A DNA stretch of 40,553 nucleotides, from assembly GCA_039815415.1 (NCBI GenBank), contig JBCBZH010000005.1, forward strand, positions 1 to 40,553, given 5' to 3'. Origin of the DNA: JBCBZH01 sp039815415 (GTDB lineage Bacteria > Bacteroidota > Rhodothermia > Rhodothermales > Rubricoccaceae). The notes beneath the pieces were generated by a model. The model was not told the origin of the DNA, did no database searches, and worked only from the letters and a program-made list of their open reading frames with translations. Shown here piece after piece: positions 1-9,096 of the stretch (positions within the stretch are counted from its first letter, which is position 1; each line of letters begins with the position of its first letter). The position numbers were made by a program, and so were the translations under genes.

Positions 1-1251
1 CGCTCGAAGTGGTTCATCGCCACCACACTGCTGGCGCCGCTGTTCTCGCTGGCGCTGATCATCGTCCCGCTTCTGGCCTTCAGCGGAGACGACGGAACTG
101 AGCGGGTCGCTATCCGCGACGAGACCGGACAGTTGCTCGCCCCCATCGCGGAGGCCGTCGCGCCCAGGATCGATGTAGAGCCGGTGACTGACCCGCTGGA
201 TACGCTCCGCGCACAAGTTCTGAACGGCCAGCTCGACGGTGCCCTCATCCTGCCCGCGTCAATTCTCGGAGACACGACTGCGGTAGGCGCGGACGGCCCC
301 CCGGCAGGAGCGATCTACTACACCCGAGGCAGTGGCCTCGATGGCGACTTTGACCTGCGCAACGCCGTACGCACGACGGTTCGTCGCGCACGCGCCGAGC
401 TGGCGGGAGCGGACTCGCTCACCATCGCCCAGTTCGAGTCGTCTGTCGGATTCGACCGCGTGACGGTGAGCGCAGACGGCGACGGCGGCGACAATGCGCT
501 GGGGCGGTTCCTGCTCGCCAACGTGCTCAGCCTGCTTGTCTACATCGCCATTCTCATCTACGGCGCGATGGTGATGCGAGGCGTGATTGAAGAGAAAGCC
601 AACCGGATTGTGGAGGTGGTGGCCTCCAGCGTGACCCCCTTCGAGCTGATGATGGGGAAAGTGCTCGGCATCGGAGCGGTGGGGCTGACGCAGCTCATCG
701 GGTGGAGCCTGCTGATGTTCCTGTTCAGCGCCCTCGCCAGCCCGATCATGCTGGCGCTCGCCCCTGACACCGCTAGCTCGGCGGCCCCCAACGGCGCTCC
801 GTTCGATGTCACTGCGACGGCATCGATCCTTTCGCCAGGCCTGCTCGTGGCGTTTGTGCTGTTCTTCCTGGGAGGCTATCTGCTATTCTCGGGCCTGTTC
901 GCGGCGGTCGGCAGTGCCGTGGATCAAGAGTCGGACGCCCAGAGCATGCAGGCGCCGATCATGATCCCGCTCGTGCTGCCCGTCTTGTTCCTGACCGCCG
1001 TGGCAGACAACCCAGACGGTCCGCTGGCGGTGTTCTTGTCGCTGTTCCCGGTGTCCTCCCCGGTGACGATGATTGTGCGGATGGCGGTCTCGGACGTGCC
1101 GTGGTGGCAGGTTGCGCTCTCGCTCGCACTGCTCGTGGCAGCCTTTGTGGGGGTGATCGCGCTGGCGGCGCGCATCTATCGCGTGGGCATCCTGATGTAC
1201 GGCAAGAAGGCCACGTTTAAGGACCTCTGGCGCTGGATGCGAACGGCGTAG
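1..1251 (+). CDS. ABC-2 type transporter permease (NatB-like), 5' truncated
   Basis: Inner-membrane permease of an ABC-2 type exporter, resembling the NatB/COG1668 sodium-efflux permeases, which work with a separate ATPase. The reading frame is open at the left edge, so the N-terminus is missing. What remains starts with the end of a hydrophobic segment (TLLAPLFSLALIIVPLLAF), followed by a soluble extracytoplasmic stretch of about 150 residues. At least five hydrophobic segments follow in the C-terminal half. The sequence KANRIVEVVASSVTPFELM between the first two of these is typical of the family. The ATPase gene would be expected just upstream, outside the window. One copy of the CGCCAGCTCG word, reverse orientation, lies in the gene at 396-405. 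Substrate unknown; the permease call is fairly secure. Confidence 0.85.
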   Translation, partial: RSKWFIATTLLAPLFSLALIIVPLLAFSGDDGTERVAIRDETGQLLAPIAEAVAPRIDVEPVTDPLDTLRAQVLNGQLDGALILPASILGDTTAVGADGPPAGAIYYTRGSGLDGDFDLRNAVRTTVRRARAELAGADSLTIAQFESSVGFDRVTVSADGDGGDNALGRFLLANVLSLLVYIAILIYGAMVMRGVIEEKANRIVEVVASSVTPFELMMGKVLGIGAVGLTQLIGWSLLMFLFSALASPIMLALAPDTASSAAPNGAPFDVTATASILSPGLLVAFVLFFLGGYLLFSGLFAAVGSAVDQESDAQSMQAPIMIPLVLPVLFLTAVADNPDGPLAVFLSLFPVSSPVTMIVRMAVSDVPWWQVALSLALLVAAFVGVIALAARIYRVGILMYGKKATFKDLWRWMRTA

Positions 1252-1282
1252 AGGGAGGCAAACGAGAGCATCGGTGCGTCCT

Positions 1283-1292
1283 CGCCAGCTCG
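1283..1292 (+). repeat. Intergenic CGCCAGCTCG word
   Basis: Exact forward copy of the 10-base word, about 30 bases after the stop codon of the permease gene and about 110 bases before the next start. It is extended to TCGCCAGCTCGAG, the fuller form seen in other intergenic copies. Confidence 0.9.
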
Positions 1293-1399
1293 AGGACGTA
1301 ACGCATCTGCATAGAGTCGCAGCTAGTGCGATTGCACCAGAGAGGTGTCGGAGCAGTACCCTATCCTGCGCCGTTTCGTCCCATCTCCTGCCTCCCACA

Positions 1400-2278
1400 A
1401 TGGTCCGAATCTCGTCTGCTCTCCTCGTCCTTCTGGTTCTCGCCTGTTCTCTTCCGGCCTTTGCACAAGGCACGCCACCGAAGCGTGTCGTCCTCGTCGA
1501 TGGCACCGTGATTATCGGGAACGTCATCGATGCGAACACCGACCCGGTTGTGGTCATCGGTAGCAATGGGGTGGAGCAGCGGGTTCCGCAGGCACGCATC
1601 GCTGAGATCACGGATCTCCTGCAGGGCCGATTCACCCGCTACGACCCAGCGCGGACCCGCCTGTTTTTCTCTCCCACTGCTCGGTCCCTCGGCTCCGGCG
1701 TGAAGCGCTTCTCGGCATACTACATCTTCCCCTCTTTCGCGGTAGGAATCAACGACAGCGTGGACCTCTCCGCTGGCGCAACGATCCCGTTCATCTCGTC
1801 TGAAGGCACCTTCATCGGGATCAACGGAAATGCGAAAGCCACCCTCGTTCAGACTGAGGACGTAGCGATCGCGCTGGGCACCAGTGCGAGTGTACCTCTC
1901 TCTAGCGAAGGAGGAGATACCGGGGTCGTTGGGACGGTCTACGGGCTGGCGACTCTTGGGAACGAGGCTGGTGCCGTGACCCTGGGCGCCTATGGCCTCT
2001 ACATTTCTGGATTCGGGGTCGACTCAGAACTCGCCGATGGAACGGCACTCCTGATCGGGCTTGAGAAGCAGATCTCAGACCGGTTCAAGCTGGTGAGTGA
2101 GAACTACGTATTCGTGGCTCTGGGAGACGGGGGCACCGACACAGCGTATGGTTCTTTAACAGGGGTTCGCTTCTTTGGGGACAGGCTTGCCGCCGATATC
2201 GCTGTTGCCTTCGGCGCCGCTGACGGATCGTTCTCGACCATTCCGATTCCCTACCTCGGACTGTCGTACACGTTCTAG
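1400..2278 (+). CDS. Exported protein, probable outer-membrane protein, function unknown
   Basis: 292-residue exported protein. The chosen ATG opens a clear signal peptide (MVRISSALLVLLVLACSLP, then AFAQ with cleavage after AxA); an upstream in-frame start would add a charged leader incompatible with export. Residues about 28-65 (VVLVDGTVIIGNVID, then a Val-rich stretch and an RIAEI end) look like a small beta domain. The rest has alternating Gly/aromatic strand-like segments and ends in LGLSYTF, a terminal Phe typical of outer-membrane barrels. No catalytic motif is visible. A strong terminator follows, so it is probably monocistronic. No named family recognised. Confidence 0.75.
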   Translation: MVRISSALLVLLVLACSLPAFAQGTPPKRVVLVDGTVIIGNVIDANTDPVVVIGSNGVEQRVPQARIAEITDLLQGRFTRYDPARTRLFFSPTARSLGSGVKRFSAYYIFPSFAVGINDSVDLSAGATIPFISSEGTFIGINGNAKATLVQTEDVAIALGTSASVPLSSEGGDTGVVGTVYGLATLGNEAGAVTLGAYGLYISGFGVDSELADGTALLIGLEKQISDRFKLVSENYVFVALGDGGTDTAYGSLTGVRFFGDRLAADIAVAFGAADGSFSTIPIPYLGLSYTF

Positions 2279-2279
2279 T

Positions 2280-2289
2280 CGCCAGCTCG
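2280..2289 (+). repeat. CGCCAGCTCG word directly after a stop codon
   Basis: Exact copy starting two bases after the TAG of the exported-protein gene and followed by AG (CGCCAGCTCGAG). It precedes the intrinsic terminator by about 20 bases. Confidence 0.9.
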
Positions 2290-2307
2290 AGCGGCTGGGT
2301 ACGCGTG

Positions 2308-2343
2308 GGGGCGCTCCGTACGTTCGGAGCGCCCCTTCGTTTT
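2308..2343 (+). terminator. Strong intrinsic terminator
   Basis: Perfect 11-bp stem GGGGCGCTCCG / CGGAGCGCCCC with a 6-base loop (TACGTT), followed by TTCGTTTT. It is placed to end transcription of the preceding exported-protein gene. It also argues against starting the next gene upstream of its signal peptide. Confidence 0.85.
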
Positions 2344-2394
2344 GCCTTGCCCGTCGGGCGGGCGTGCACAAACGTGTCGCTAGCCTGGCCCCCG

Positions 2395-5300
2395 ATGCTC
2401 CGCTTCTCGATTCTGCTCCTCTTCGTCGGGCTGGCGATCTCGCCAGCTCGAGCCCAGTACTTCGCCTTCGGCAAGAACCGGGTGCAGTACGAGGACCCGG
2501 ACTGGCGCTACGTCCAGAGCGAGCACTTCGATGTCTACTACTACGAGCGCGAAAGCACGGCGCCGGGCGGACGCGTGCTGGCGGAATTCGCCGCTGAGGC
2601 TGCGGAAGAGGCGTACCGGGAGATCGTCCCGCTGTTCAGCTACCAACTGACGCGGCGTGTCCCGCTCCTCATCTATCCCACCCACCCGGAGTTCGCCGTC
2701 ACCAACGCCGTGGACCTGCCGGTCTACGCCGAGGGCATCGGGGGCGTGACGGAGCTGTACAAGAACCGCATCGCCGTTCCCTTCACCGGCGACTGGCGCG
2801 ACTTCCGACGCGTGATCCACCACGAGCTGGTGCATGCGGTCGTGAACGATGTCTACTTCGGAGGCTCGTTGCAGTCGCTGGTGCGGCGTGGGCTGCGACT
2901 CAACATTCCCCTCTGGTTCAACGAGGGATTGGCCGAGTACAGCGCGCTCGGATGGGATACGCATTCAGACATGTACGTGCGCGATGCAGTGCTCAACGGC
3001 GAGCTGGCGCCCATCCCGCGCCTTGGCGGCTACTTCGCGTACCGGGGCGGCCAGAGCGTGTGGGACTTCATCGCCGAGGAGTACGGACGCGAGAAGGTGA
3101 CGGAGATCCTGGAGCGCGTCCGGCTGGGGCGAAGCGTCCCCGGCGCGTTCCGGCAGGCAACGGGCATCTCGCTGAACGCCCTCTCGGACCGCTGGCACCG
3201 AACCCTACGCGCCGTTTACTTCCCGGAGGCGGCTGCGCGCGAAGAGACCGAGGCCGTCGCGCGGCCCATCGCCACGCGGCAGGTGACCGGTGCGGGCTAT
3301 CACACCAGCCCGGCCCTCTCGCCCCAGGGCGACAAGGTGGCCTACATCGCCAGCGCGAATGGTCTGTTCGACGTCTACGTGGCGCCCACCATCGGGCGGC
3401 GCCCGCCGAAGAAGCTGATCGACGGGCAAGACAACACGCAGTTCGAGAGCCTACGCGTGCTCTCGCCCGGCCTCTCGTGGAGCCCCGATGGCGAGCGGCT
3501 GGCCGTGGCCGTCAAGAGCGGATCGAGCGACGCCATCGTGCTGGTGGAGGAGCGCACGGGCCGCGTGGAGACTCTACGCCCGGATGGCGTGGACGCCATC
3601 GTGTCCGTGGCGTGGAGCCCCGATGGGGAGCGCATTGCCTTCGAGGGCACAGCGGGCGCCCACTCCGACCTCTACGTCCTCGAGCTGGCGACCGAGCGCC
3701 TCATCAACCTCACGCGCGACCTGTTCTCCGACCACGCCCCTGCCTGGGCTCCCGACGGCCTGAGCCTCGTCTTTCACTCGGACCGTGGCGATGCGCTGCA
3801 TCCGGGCGCCATCACGTCCGACGCAGCCAACACCCGCCAGTTCGATGCCCAGGCCCTCGGGCGCTCTGACTTCGATCTCTACCGCGTGGCCGCAAATGGC
3901 ACGGGACTCATCGAGCGGCTGACTGACGACCCCGTCTGGGATGAGACGGATGCGGCCCTGGCCGTCGGGCCGGATGGACGTGAGCGACTGCTCTACGTCA
4001 GCGACCGCAACGGCATCCCCAACCTCTACGCTCGCGACAGCCTGGGGCAGGACCGCCCCCGTACAGACCTCCAGACAGGCGTGATGCGGCTCTCGCTCTC
4101 GGCGGACGGATCGCGAGCAGCCATCCTCGCCCTGGACCGAGGCACGCCGTCGGTCTACCTCGTCCGCGCTCCCTTCGGGCGCGACGATCTCCCGGACGAG
4201 CTGGTGCCGACCGTCTGGGCTCAGCGCCGCATGGGCGACGCTGTGGACGATGCGCCGTCGGTGCAGATCGCCAGCGCGGTGACGCGGGACCGCAACCCGC
4301 TGCTCCGCGACGCTGCAGATGGCGCGCCCCCAGAGCCGCCAGCTCGACTTCCGCGCCCACCGAGTGCCGCCGCCCTCGCGCGTGCCGACTCCATCCTGAA
4401 CCAGCTCGCGACGCGCCCGCCTCCGGGCCTTCTCGCCAGCCGCGACACGGTCGCGCTGCCTCAGGAAGCGGCTGCCTTCACACTGGACCCGTACGCGCCC
4501 GAGCGGGGCTTCCGCGTCAACTTCCGCGACTACGACTTCACCGACGCCTTCGACGAGGCCGTGGGCGAGCGCAATTCTGGCATCCCCGACCCCTTCGCCA
4601 TCTCGGGCCATCGAGACTCGACGGGGGCGCTCATCCCGAAACGCTACAAGCTGGCATTCACGCCCGACATCGTCTCGGCGGTGGGCGGGTATGACACGGT
4701 CTATGGCGTGCAGAGCGTGACCCAGATGCGGTTCTCGGATCTGATGGGGGACCACCGCATCGCCATCGCCACCAACCTCGTCCTGGACCTCCGCAATGCC
4801 GACTACGTCCTCGGCTACGACTACCTCCCGAAGCGCACCGACTTCAGGGTGCAAGGCTTTCACCTCGCCCGCGAGTTGCCGGACCTGACGGGCAACACCA
4901 TCTATCGCTACCGCAACTACGGTCTGCTCGCCAACGCGAGCTACCCACTCGACAAGTTCCGCCGCCTCGAAGGCGAGGTCGGGCTGGTGGGGGTCTCGCT
5001 GTCGGATTTCTCGGACCTCGGCAGCCAGCCGCGCAGCCGCATCTTCGCCGTCCCCCGGGTCACCTACTCCACGGACCGAACCGTCCCCGGCTTCCTGGGT
5101 CCACAGAGCGGCGCCCGATGGGCCGCGTCCGTCTCGGGCGCCCCGGGACCAGATGCCTTCTTCGCCACGGCCCTGCTGGACGGGCGGCGGTACTGGTCGC
5201 TCGGCCCGGGGTACTCGCTCGCCCTCCGAGGGTCCGCAGGCCTCTCGCTCGGTCGGGACCCGCAGCGCTTCTTTGCCGCGGGGGTCGAGAACTGGATCGG

Positions 5301-5742
5301 GGCCGAGTTCCAGAGCTTGCCGGTCCGCAATGAGGACGACTTTGTGTTTGCCACACCCGTGCTTCCGCTGCGCGGCTTTGGCTACAACGAGGCCGCCGGG
5401 GACCGCTTCGCGCTGGCGAATGTGGAGGCACGAGTACCACTTGTGGCCGCGCTTCTTCCTGGGCCACTGCCCATCCTCCCCCTCTACAACCTCCAGGTGG
5501 TCGGCTTTGCGGACGCCGGCGTGATTGCGCAGGGCGGCGTGGACGTGTGGGACGACGGCCCTGTGGACCCGGACACAGGCGAGCCCGGACCGCGCGTGCT
5601 AGACGACGTGCTGCTCGGCACGGGCGTCGGGCTCCGCACCATCGTGCTCGGCTACCCGGTGCGCCTGGACTGGGCGTGGCCGTACGACGGCCGTCAGTTC
5701 GGCGAGACACGTCTCTATCTCTCCCTCGGACTGGATTTCTAG
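2395..5742 (+). CDS. Gluzincin-like metalloprotease / TolB-type propeller / surface-antigen barrel fusion
   Basis: 1115-residue exported protein. The ATG was chosen because it opens a signal peptide (MLRFSILLLFVGLAISPARA, then Q); an earlier frame-compatible start lies on the 5' side of the terminator stem. Residues about 25-300 form a peptidase-MA/gluzincin-like domain with HELVH at 143-147 and the downstream NEGLAEY Glu at 177, the expected HExxH plus Glu zinc ligands. Residues about 300-620 carry PD40/TolB-like propeller blades (repeated WSPDGERIAFEG-type units). After a Pro-rich linker, residues about 700-1115 look like a BamA/TamA-type (bacterial surface antigen) beta-barrel ending in LYLSLGLDF. 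Probably an outer-membrane protein with a periplasmic or surface protease module. Exact copies of the 10-mer lie at 2441 (signal peptide), 3000, 3681 and 4337. Confidence 0.85.
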   Translation: MLRFSILLLFVGLAISPARAQYFAFGKNRVQYEDPDWRYVQSEHFDVYYYERESTAPGGRVLAEFAAEAAEEAYREIVPLFSYQLTRRVPLLIYPTHPEFAVTNAVDLPVYAEGIGGVTELYKNRIAVPFTGDWRDFRRVIHHELVHAVVNDVYFGGSLQSLVRRGLRLNIPLWFNEGLAEYSALGWDTHSDMYVRDAVLNGELAPIPRLGGYFAYRGGQSVWDFIAEEYGREKVTEILERVRLGRSVPGAFRQATGISLNALSDRWHRTLRAVYFPEAAAREETEAVARPIATRQVTGAGYHTSPALSPQGDKVAYIASANGLFDVYVAPTIGRRPPKKLIDGQDNTQFESLRVLSPGLSWSPDGERLAVAVKSGSSDAIVLVEERTGRVETLRPDGVDAIVSVAWSPDGERIAFEGTAGAHSDLYVLELATERLINLTRDLFSDHAPAWAPDGLSLVFHSDRGDALHPGAITSDAANTRQFDAQALGRSDFDLYRVAANGTGLIERLTDDPVWDETDAALAVGPDGRERLLYVSDRNGIPNLYARDSLGQDRPRTDLQTGVMRLSLSADGSRAAILALDRGTPSVYLVRAPFGRDDLPDELVPTVWAQRRMGDAVDDAPSVQIASAVTRDRNPLLRDAADGAPPEPPARLPRPPSAAALARADSILNQLATRPPPGLLASRDTVALPQEAAAFTLDPYAPERGFRVNFRDYDFTDAFDEAVGERNSGIPDPFAISGHRDSTGALIPKRYKLAFTPDIVSAVGGYDTVYGVQSVTQMRFSDLMGDHRIAIATNLVLDLRNADYVLGYDYLPKRTDFRVQGFHLARELPDLTGNTIYRYRNYGLLANASYPLDKFRRLEGEVGLVGVSLSDFSDLGSQPRSRIFAVPRVTYSTDRTVPGFLGPQSGARWAASVSGAPGPDAFFATALLDGRRYWSLGPGYSLALRGSAGLSLGRDPQRFFAAGVENWIGAEFQSLPVRNEDDFVFATPVLPLRGFGYNEAAGDRFALANVEARVPLVAALLPGPLPILPLYNLQVVGFADAGVIAQGGVDVWDDGPVDPDTGEPGPRVLDDVLLGTGVGLRTIVLGYPVRLDWAWPYDGRQFGETRLYLSLGLDF

Positions 5743-5763
5743 GAAGGCGGGCGTAGACTCTGT

Positions 5764-5773
5764 CGCCAGCTCG
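5764..5773 (+). repeat. CGCCAGCTCG word upstream of the toxin-antitoxin pair
   Basis: Exact copy in the 52-base gap between the barrel protein stop and the antitoxin start. It is the only recognisable element in that gap. Confidence 0.9.
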
Positions 5774-5794
5774 TGCCACCCGCTCGCTGCTCCT

Positions 5795-6046
5795 ATGAAA
5801 ACCGTTCCCCTCGAAGACGCCCAATCGACCCTTCCCGAGCTTCTCGACCAAGTCGCCAATGGCGAGGACGTCGCCATTGAGCGCGGCGACGGCTCCTCGT
5901 TCCGCATCGTCCCGGTACTCAAAGAGCGCATTCTCGGGCTTCATCCAGGCGCGTTTGAGATCCTGGACGGGTTCGACGATCCCATCGCGGAGTTTTTTGA
6001 GACGCCAGACTCGGATCCGTTGAAAGACATGGAGCCTGACTCGTGA
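5795..6046 (+). CDS. Type II antitoxin, Phd/YefM-like
   Basis: 83-residue protein starting MKTVPLEDAQSTLPELLDQV, matching the Phd/YefM (prevent-host-death) antitoxin pattern: a short strand, then a helix that sits over a partner toxin, then GEDVAIERGDGSSFRIVPV. The acidic C-terminal tail (DSDPLKDMEPDS) is the kind of disordered region that occupies a PIN-domain toxin. Its TGA overlaps the GTG start of the PIN gene by 4 bases (GTGA), giving translational coupling. By family knowledge such antitoxins bind their own promoter; no operator palindrome was identified apart from the adjacent 10-mer. Confidence 0.85.
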   Translation: MKTVPLEDAQSTLPELLDQVANGEDVAIERGDGSSFRIVPVLKERILGLHPGAFEILDGFDDPIAEFFETPDSDPLKDMEPDS

Positions 6047-6426
6047 AGGTTCTTCTGGACACGCACACGTTCATTTGGGCCGACGCAGAGCCCCATCGGC
6101 TTAGTGGAGTCGTCGCAGAGGCCATCCGAGATCCGGGCAACGAGGTTCTCCTCAGCGTCGTCTCGCTGTGGGAGATTCAGATCAAGGTCATGCTCGGCAA
6201 GCTGGCGCTCCGAGCCCCTCTCGAGCAGATCCTCGACGACCAAGACGCCAACGGGATCTCTATGCTCGAGCTGACGACGGGGCATGTGTTGGCGTTAAGC
6301 GCACTGCCGCCCCTCCACCGCGACCCCTTCGACCGGATGCTGGCCGCGCAGGCCAGTGCGGAGAACGCCGTCCTCGCCACAGGCGACCAGACGCTCGCCA
6401 CGTACCCCATCCGCACGCTCTGGTAG
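6043..6426 (+). CDS. PIN-domain toxin, VapC family
   Basis: 127-residue PIN-domain ribonuclease, the toxin of the pair. It starts at GTG overlapping the antitoxin stop. The acidic metal-binding set is intact: Asp6 (MKVLLDTHTFIW), Glu44 (SLWEIQIK), Asp94/Asp97 (LHRDPFDRML) and Asp115 (TGDQTL). The motif HRDPFDRMLAAQA is typical of the VapC-like subgroup paired with Phd-type antitoxins. By family knowledge the target is tRNA or rRNA, cleaved in a magnesium-dependent way; the specific target cannot be read from sequence. It lies convergent to the kinase gene with only 13 bases between. Confidence 0.9.
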   Translation: MKVLLDTHTFIWADAEPHRLSGVVAEAIRDPGNEVLLSVVSLWEIQIKVMLGKLALRAPLEQILDDQDANGISMLELTTGHVLALSALPPLHRDPFDRMLAAQASAENAVLATGDQTLATYPIRTLW

Positions 6427-6439
6427 CTCGCGCTGGCGA

Positions 6440-8935
6440 TCAGCGCCGAGCCGCCGTCAGCTCGAGAAGCGGACGGTAGGGATCTGCCTCATCGGAACGC
6501 CCGCGGGCATCGTAGAACGCGACGAGCTGGCGGGCCATGAAGGGCGTCCAGTGATGGCGGTTGCCCATGGTGATGCGGTGGAATCGGAGGCTCTCCACCA
6601 GCAAAGACTCGGCTTCAGCATCGCGCCCTTGCCCAGCGAGCGCTGTGCCCAGAAGCGACTCGGCTACAAGGATCGCCAACGACCCCGGTGTTTCCTGACG
6701 CAGGGCCTCCAGGGTAGGGCGAAGCAGCGCCTCGGCCTCCGCGTGAGCGCCTCGGTCCAAGAGAATCGGCGCGCGGAGCCCACGCGTCATGATCACATTG
6801 GGGTGTTCCTCAGGGAGACCACGCCCGATGACCGCAAGGGCCGTGTCGAGGTGAGCCTCTGCCCGAGTCATGTCTCCAGTGAGGACGTGGACGGCGCTCC
6901 AGTTGTGGTGGATATCGGCCCAGCGCAGGTCGTCCGGCGTGGCATAGGAGGGCATCTCGGCAGCAACCGCTGCGAACGCGGAGTCGGCTTCGGTGAATCG
7001 AAGCTTCTCGAGGTGATCGATCGCCATCTGCACACGGAGCGCATGACCCGTCTCAAGAGGCAGGTTGGAGTGAGATCGCCAGATCCCATAGGCCTCCTCT
7101 AGAGCATCGGTGGCCCGGTCTCCCCGGAGAGAAAACGGCGTCCGGTAGACGAGGCCAAGCAGGCTCTGTGCCAGCTCGAGGCTGCCCTCTCCGAACCGCT
7201 CTCGGGTCAGGTCGTGCGCCACGCGCATCAGCGAGTCCGCTTCGGTCCACTCCCCGAGGCCGACCTGGTCCGAGCGCGTCACCAGCAATGAGCTGAGGTC
7301 TTCGAGACTCTGGATGCGGTTGGGGTGGGGCTGCCCGGCGAACACCGAGTCTCGCAGAACCAGAGAGGCCCGCACGTGATGCTCAGCCTCCTCCATCAGC
7401 CCGAGGCCAAAGAACGATTGTCCGAGCGTCCGGTGAACGGTGGCGAGCACTTCGGGCTGGTCCGCCAGCGTCTCGTCCAGCGATGCGGCGGCTCGCCGAA
7501 CAACTTCCACGACTGCCAGACTCGAATCGCCCGTTGAGATCCCTGACTGAAACGAGGTCATGGGATCGAGCAGCGTCTGGAGGAAGCCGCTCACCTGCTC
7601 GGCCTTGGCGGCCTCAGCCTGGGCGCGATCCCGTTCCGCGGCGGCGCGGTTCGCCAGAACTGTCATCGTTGCGAGCGACGCCACGAGCATCAGCACGGCG
7701 AGCGTAGACAACACAACGCCAGCTCGATGGCGCGAGATGAACTTGCGCACCCGGTACCCCGCTGACGCTGGGCGCGCTCGGACCGGCACCCCGTTGAGAT
7801 GGCGCTGGATGTCGTCGAGGAAGGCCTCTGCACTGGCGTAGCGACGCTCCGGATCTTTTTCGAGTGCCTTCAGGCAGATGGTGTCGAGGTCGCCTCGGAG
7901 ACGTCGGACGAGCGTGTCGGGCTCCGTGCCTCGGTCATGCCCGATGGTAGTGGGCGTGAGGGCGGCACCATCGCCCTGTCCCGGCCCGATCTGGCTGACG
8001 GCTGTGCTGGGCGCAGGCGGATCGATCTCACACACGGTCCGCACGACCTCGCCCGGCGCAAGGTCCGCCAGCGCGAAGGGCCGCTGGCCGGTTAGCAGCT
8101 CGTAGAGAACGACGCCGAGGCTGTACACGTCGGTGGTCGTCGAGATCTCGCCGCCGGAGATCTGCTCCGGCGCGGCGTACTCGGGCGTCAGCAGCCGGGT
8201 GCGCGTCTCGACGCTCGAGCTGGCGTCCTCGATCAGCCACGCAATGCCGAAGTCGAGCAGCTTGACGGTCGGTGTGCCATCGGTCTCGGTGACGAGGATG
8301 TTGGAGGGTTTGAGGTCGCGATGGACCACGAGGCGTTGGTGGGCGTGATGAACGGCCCGACACACCTGCCCAAACAGCTCGAGGCGCTGTGGCACGGTGT
8401 AGCGCTGCGTGTCGCAGTAGCGGTCGATGCGCTCCCCCGCAACAGCCTCCATGGCGAAGTATGGCCGGTCGTCCTCCGCCAGCCCGCCGTCGATGAGCCG
8501 TGCGATGCCGGGATGCTCCAGCCGGGCGAGCGTCTGGCGCTCATGGAGGAAGCGCTCTCGCATCGAGCTGGACTCGAGGCCATCACGAAGCAGTTTCAAC
8601 GCCACCTGCCGTTCGAACTGACCATCGACGCGCTCGGCTAAGAACACTTCGCCCATGCCCCCGCGCCCGAGTCTCCGAATCACGCGATATGGACCCACCC
8701 GGCGCCCCTCTGAGCTGGCGCTAGGAACGGTCAAGGCCTCCGATGCAGGCGTCCAGCTGGCACCGAGGTGATCCATGGGGCCCTCATCGTCATGGGCAGC
8801 CAGCAACTCCTCCACCTCTCGCCGGATTGTCGGATCCTCGCAGGTCGCCGTTAAGAACGCGGCACGCTCTTCAGGAGGATGCTCGAGAGCGTTCTCGAAC
8901 AGCGTGCGAACGTCGTCCCAGTGGGGAGTGTCCAT
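6440..8935 (-). CDS. Transmembrane Ser/Thr protein kinase with C-terminal TPR region
   Basis: 831-residue eukaryotic-like (PknB-type) kinase. Residues 1-80 are a helical N-terminal region (HWDDVRTLFENALEHPPEER) common in this kinase subgroup. The kinase domain has the Gly-rich loop LGRGGMGEVF (89-98), Lys114 (VALKLL), HRDLKPSN with Asp207, and DFG with Asp228, all intact. An APEQIS/TDVYSLG segment follows. A single membrane span lies at about 404-427 (GVVLSTLAVLMLVASLATMT), then an Ala/Glu-rich coiled segment and about 380 residues of helical, TPR-like repeats, probably periplasmic. An active kinase is expected. Divergent from the secreted-protein gene at 9097. The 10-mer occurs at 6523, 7717 and 8216, in different reading frames. 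Confidence 0.93.
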   Translation of the reverse strand: MDTPHWDDVRTLFENALEHPPEERAAFLTATCEDPTIRREVEELLAAHDDEGPMDHLGASWTPASEALTVPSASSEGRRVGPYRVIRRLGRGGMGEVFLAERVDGQFERQVALKLLRDGLESSSMRERFLHERQTLARLEHPGIARLIDGGLAEDDRPYFAMEAVAGERIDRYCDTQRYTVPQRLELFGQVCRAVHHAHQRLVVHRDLKPSNILVTETDGTPTVKLLDFGIAWLIEDASSSVETRTRLLTPEYAAPEQISGGEISTTTDVYSLGVVLYELLTGQRPFALADLAPGEVVRTVCEIDPPAPSTAVSQIGPGQGDGAALTPTTIGHDRGTEPDTLVRRLRGDLDTICLKALEKDPERRYASAEAFLDDIQRHLNGVPVRARPASAGYRVRKFISRHRAGVVLSTLAVLMLVASLATMTVLANRAAAERDRAQAEAAKAEQVSGFLQTLLDPMTSFQSGISTGDSSLAVVEVVRRAAASLDETLADQPEVLATVHRTLGQSFFGLGLMEEAEHHVRASLVLRDSVFAGQPHPNRIQSLEDLSSLLVTRSDQVGLGEWTEADSLMRVAHDLTRERFGEGSLELAQSLLGLVYRTPFSLRGDRATDALEEAYGIWRSHSNLPLETGHALRVQMAIDHLEKLRFTEADSAFAAVAAEMPSYATPDDLRWADIHHNWSAVHVLTGDMTRAEAHLDTALAVIGRGLPEEHPNVIMTRGLRAPILLDRGAHAEAEALLRPTLEALRQETPGSLAILVAESLLGTALAGQGRDAEAESLLVESLRFHRITMGNRHHWTPFMARQLVAFYDARGRSDEADPYRPLLELTAARR

Positions 8936-9096
8936 GGGTCAAAGACCGGAGCAGAGGATGGAGAGTACGGCGTATCTCAAGAAGCCGGAACCCAACGCGA
9001 GGCGGCTCTACAGACCCGACGTATGCAGAATCGCCGGTCTCGTGATCCCATCCCGAGGCGTTCCCGGCTTCTCAAGGTCCACGCTCATGCCTTTCC

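Noticed and set aside
883..1635. Long minus-strand frame opposite the permease and exported-protein genes
   Set aside because: Arg/His/Gln-rich, typical of an antisense shadow in high-G+C DNA, and it spans two well-supported plus-strand genes.
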